Below, one piece after another: positions 63,779 to 64,000 of a DNA stretch of 64,000 nucleotides; the stretch's first letter is position 1, and the number at the start of each line of letters is the position of its first letter. The notes beneath the pieces were generated by a model. That model did no database searches and was not told the DNA's origin. It saw only the letters and a program-made list of their open reading frames with translations. Both the position numbers and the translations under genes were made by a program. Origin of the DNA: Azoarcus_F sp048158365 (GTDB lineage: Bacteria; Pseudomonadota; Gammaproteobacteria; Burkholderiales; Rhodocyclaceae); NCBI GenBank assembly GCA_048158365.1, contig JBLLNL010000008.1, one strand, 5' to 3'.

Positions 63779-64000
63779 ATGGCATCCCTGAACAAAGTGA
63801 TTCTGATCGGTAACCTCGGTGCCGATCCTGAAACCCGTTACGCCCCTTCGGGCGACGCGATCTGCAATCTTCGGATCGCAACCACGGAGACCTGGAAGGA
63901 CAAGAGTTCGGGCGAGCGCCGCGAGGCAACCGAGTGGCACCGGGTGGTGTTCTTCGGCCGCCTGGCCGAAATTGCGGCCCAGTACCTGCGCAAGGGCAGT
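63779..64000 (+). CDS. ssb: Single-stranded DNA-binding protein, 5' part (cut by window end)
   Basis: The first 74 residues of SSB. MASLNKVILIGNLGADPETR opens the OB fold, and EWHRVVFFGRLAEIAAQYLR is the conserved ssDNA-binding strand region. AGAGGAGAGTGGG precedes the ATG. The rest, with the acidic C-terminal tip, lies beyond the window. The uvrA/MFS/ssb order is common in betaproteobacteria. Confidence 0.96.
   Translation, partial: MASLNKVILIGNLGADPETRYAPSGDAICNLRIATTETWKDKSSGERREATEWHRVVFFGRLAEIAAQYLRKGS

Overview
The window (about 64 kb, GC-rich) looks like chromosome of a betaproteobacterium, most likely of the Rhodocyclales (Azoarcus/Thauera/Aromatoleum type). This rests on the gene order tRNA-Tyr/Gly/Thr - tuf - tRNA-Trp - secE - nusG - rplKAJL - rpoBC - rpsLG - fusA - tuf - S10/spc/alpha, on a PhaM-type polyhydroxyalkanoate granule protein, on a fused IcmF mutase, on a single-chain indolepyruvate ferredoxin oxidoreductase, and on the uvrA / MFS / ssb order at the right end. 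The genus is an inference; no rRNA gene is present to settle it.

Layout. (1) 0.1-13.5 kb, plus strand: acyl-CoA and transport island. It holds icmF (B12-dependent isobutyryl-CoA mutase fused to its G-protein chaperone), a long-chain-type acyl-CoA synthetase, a complete Liv-type ABC importer (two ATPases, two permeases, one binding protein), a PaaK-like ligase with a degenerate nucleotide-binding motif, and a family III CoA-transferase. (2) 13.6-18.9 kb: phaM; a periplasmic binding protein translationally coupled to a hybrid histidine kinase; a divergent LuxR-type response regulator; and an orphan ParA-like ATPase. (3) 19.0-25.0 kb, minus strand: an FAD-linked oxidase (D-lactate/glycolate dehydrogenase type), a 1189-residue indolepyruvate ferredoxin oxidoreductase and a membrane-anchored methyltransferase overlapping it by GTGA. 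(4) 25.0-57.3 kb, plus strand: the translation/transcription superoperon, with four tRNA genes, two virtually identical tuf genes, secE/nusG, 33 ribosomal protein genes, rpoB, rpoC, rpoA, fusA, infA and secY. (5) 57.4-64.0 kb: an Hsp15-like S4 protein, galE, a DUF2237 protein, uvrA, a YajR-like MFS transporter and the 5' part of ssb.

How the parts work together. Region 1 reads as uptake plus CoA activation of an organic acid feeding acyl-CoA metabolism, including carbon-skeleton rearrangement by IcmF. Region 3 reads as oxidation of aromatic amino-acid-derived 2-oxoacids. Region 4 is housekeeping, but its spacers are rich in structure: promoters whose -35 or -10 elements sit inside hairpins (rpsJ-rplC and rpsQ-rplN), attenuator-like hairpins before rpoB, rpsL, fusA and rpsJ, and a long structured leader before rplJ. 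I see no CRISPR array, insertion sequence, prophage or integrase. The candidates most worth following are the SBP-kinase-regulator unit without any permease, the PaaK-like ligase lacking the usual A3 loop, and the hairpin-embedded promoters of the ribosomal operons.
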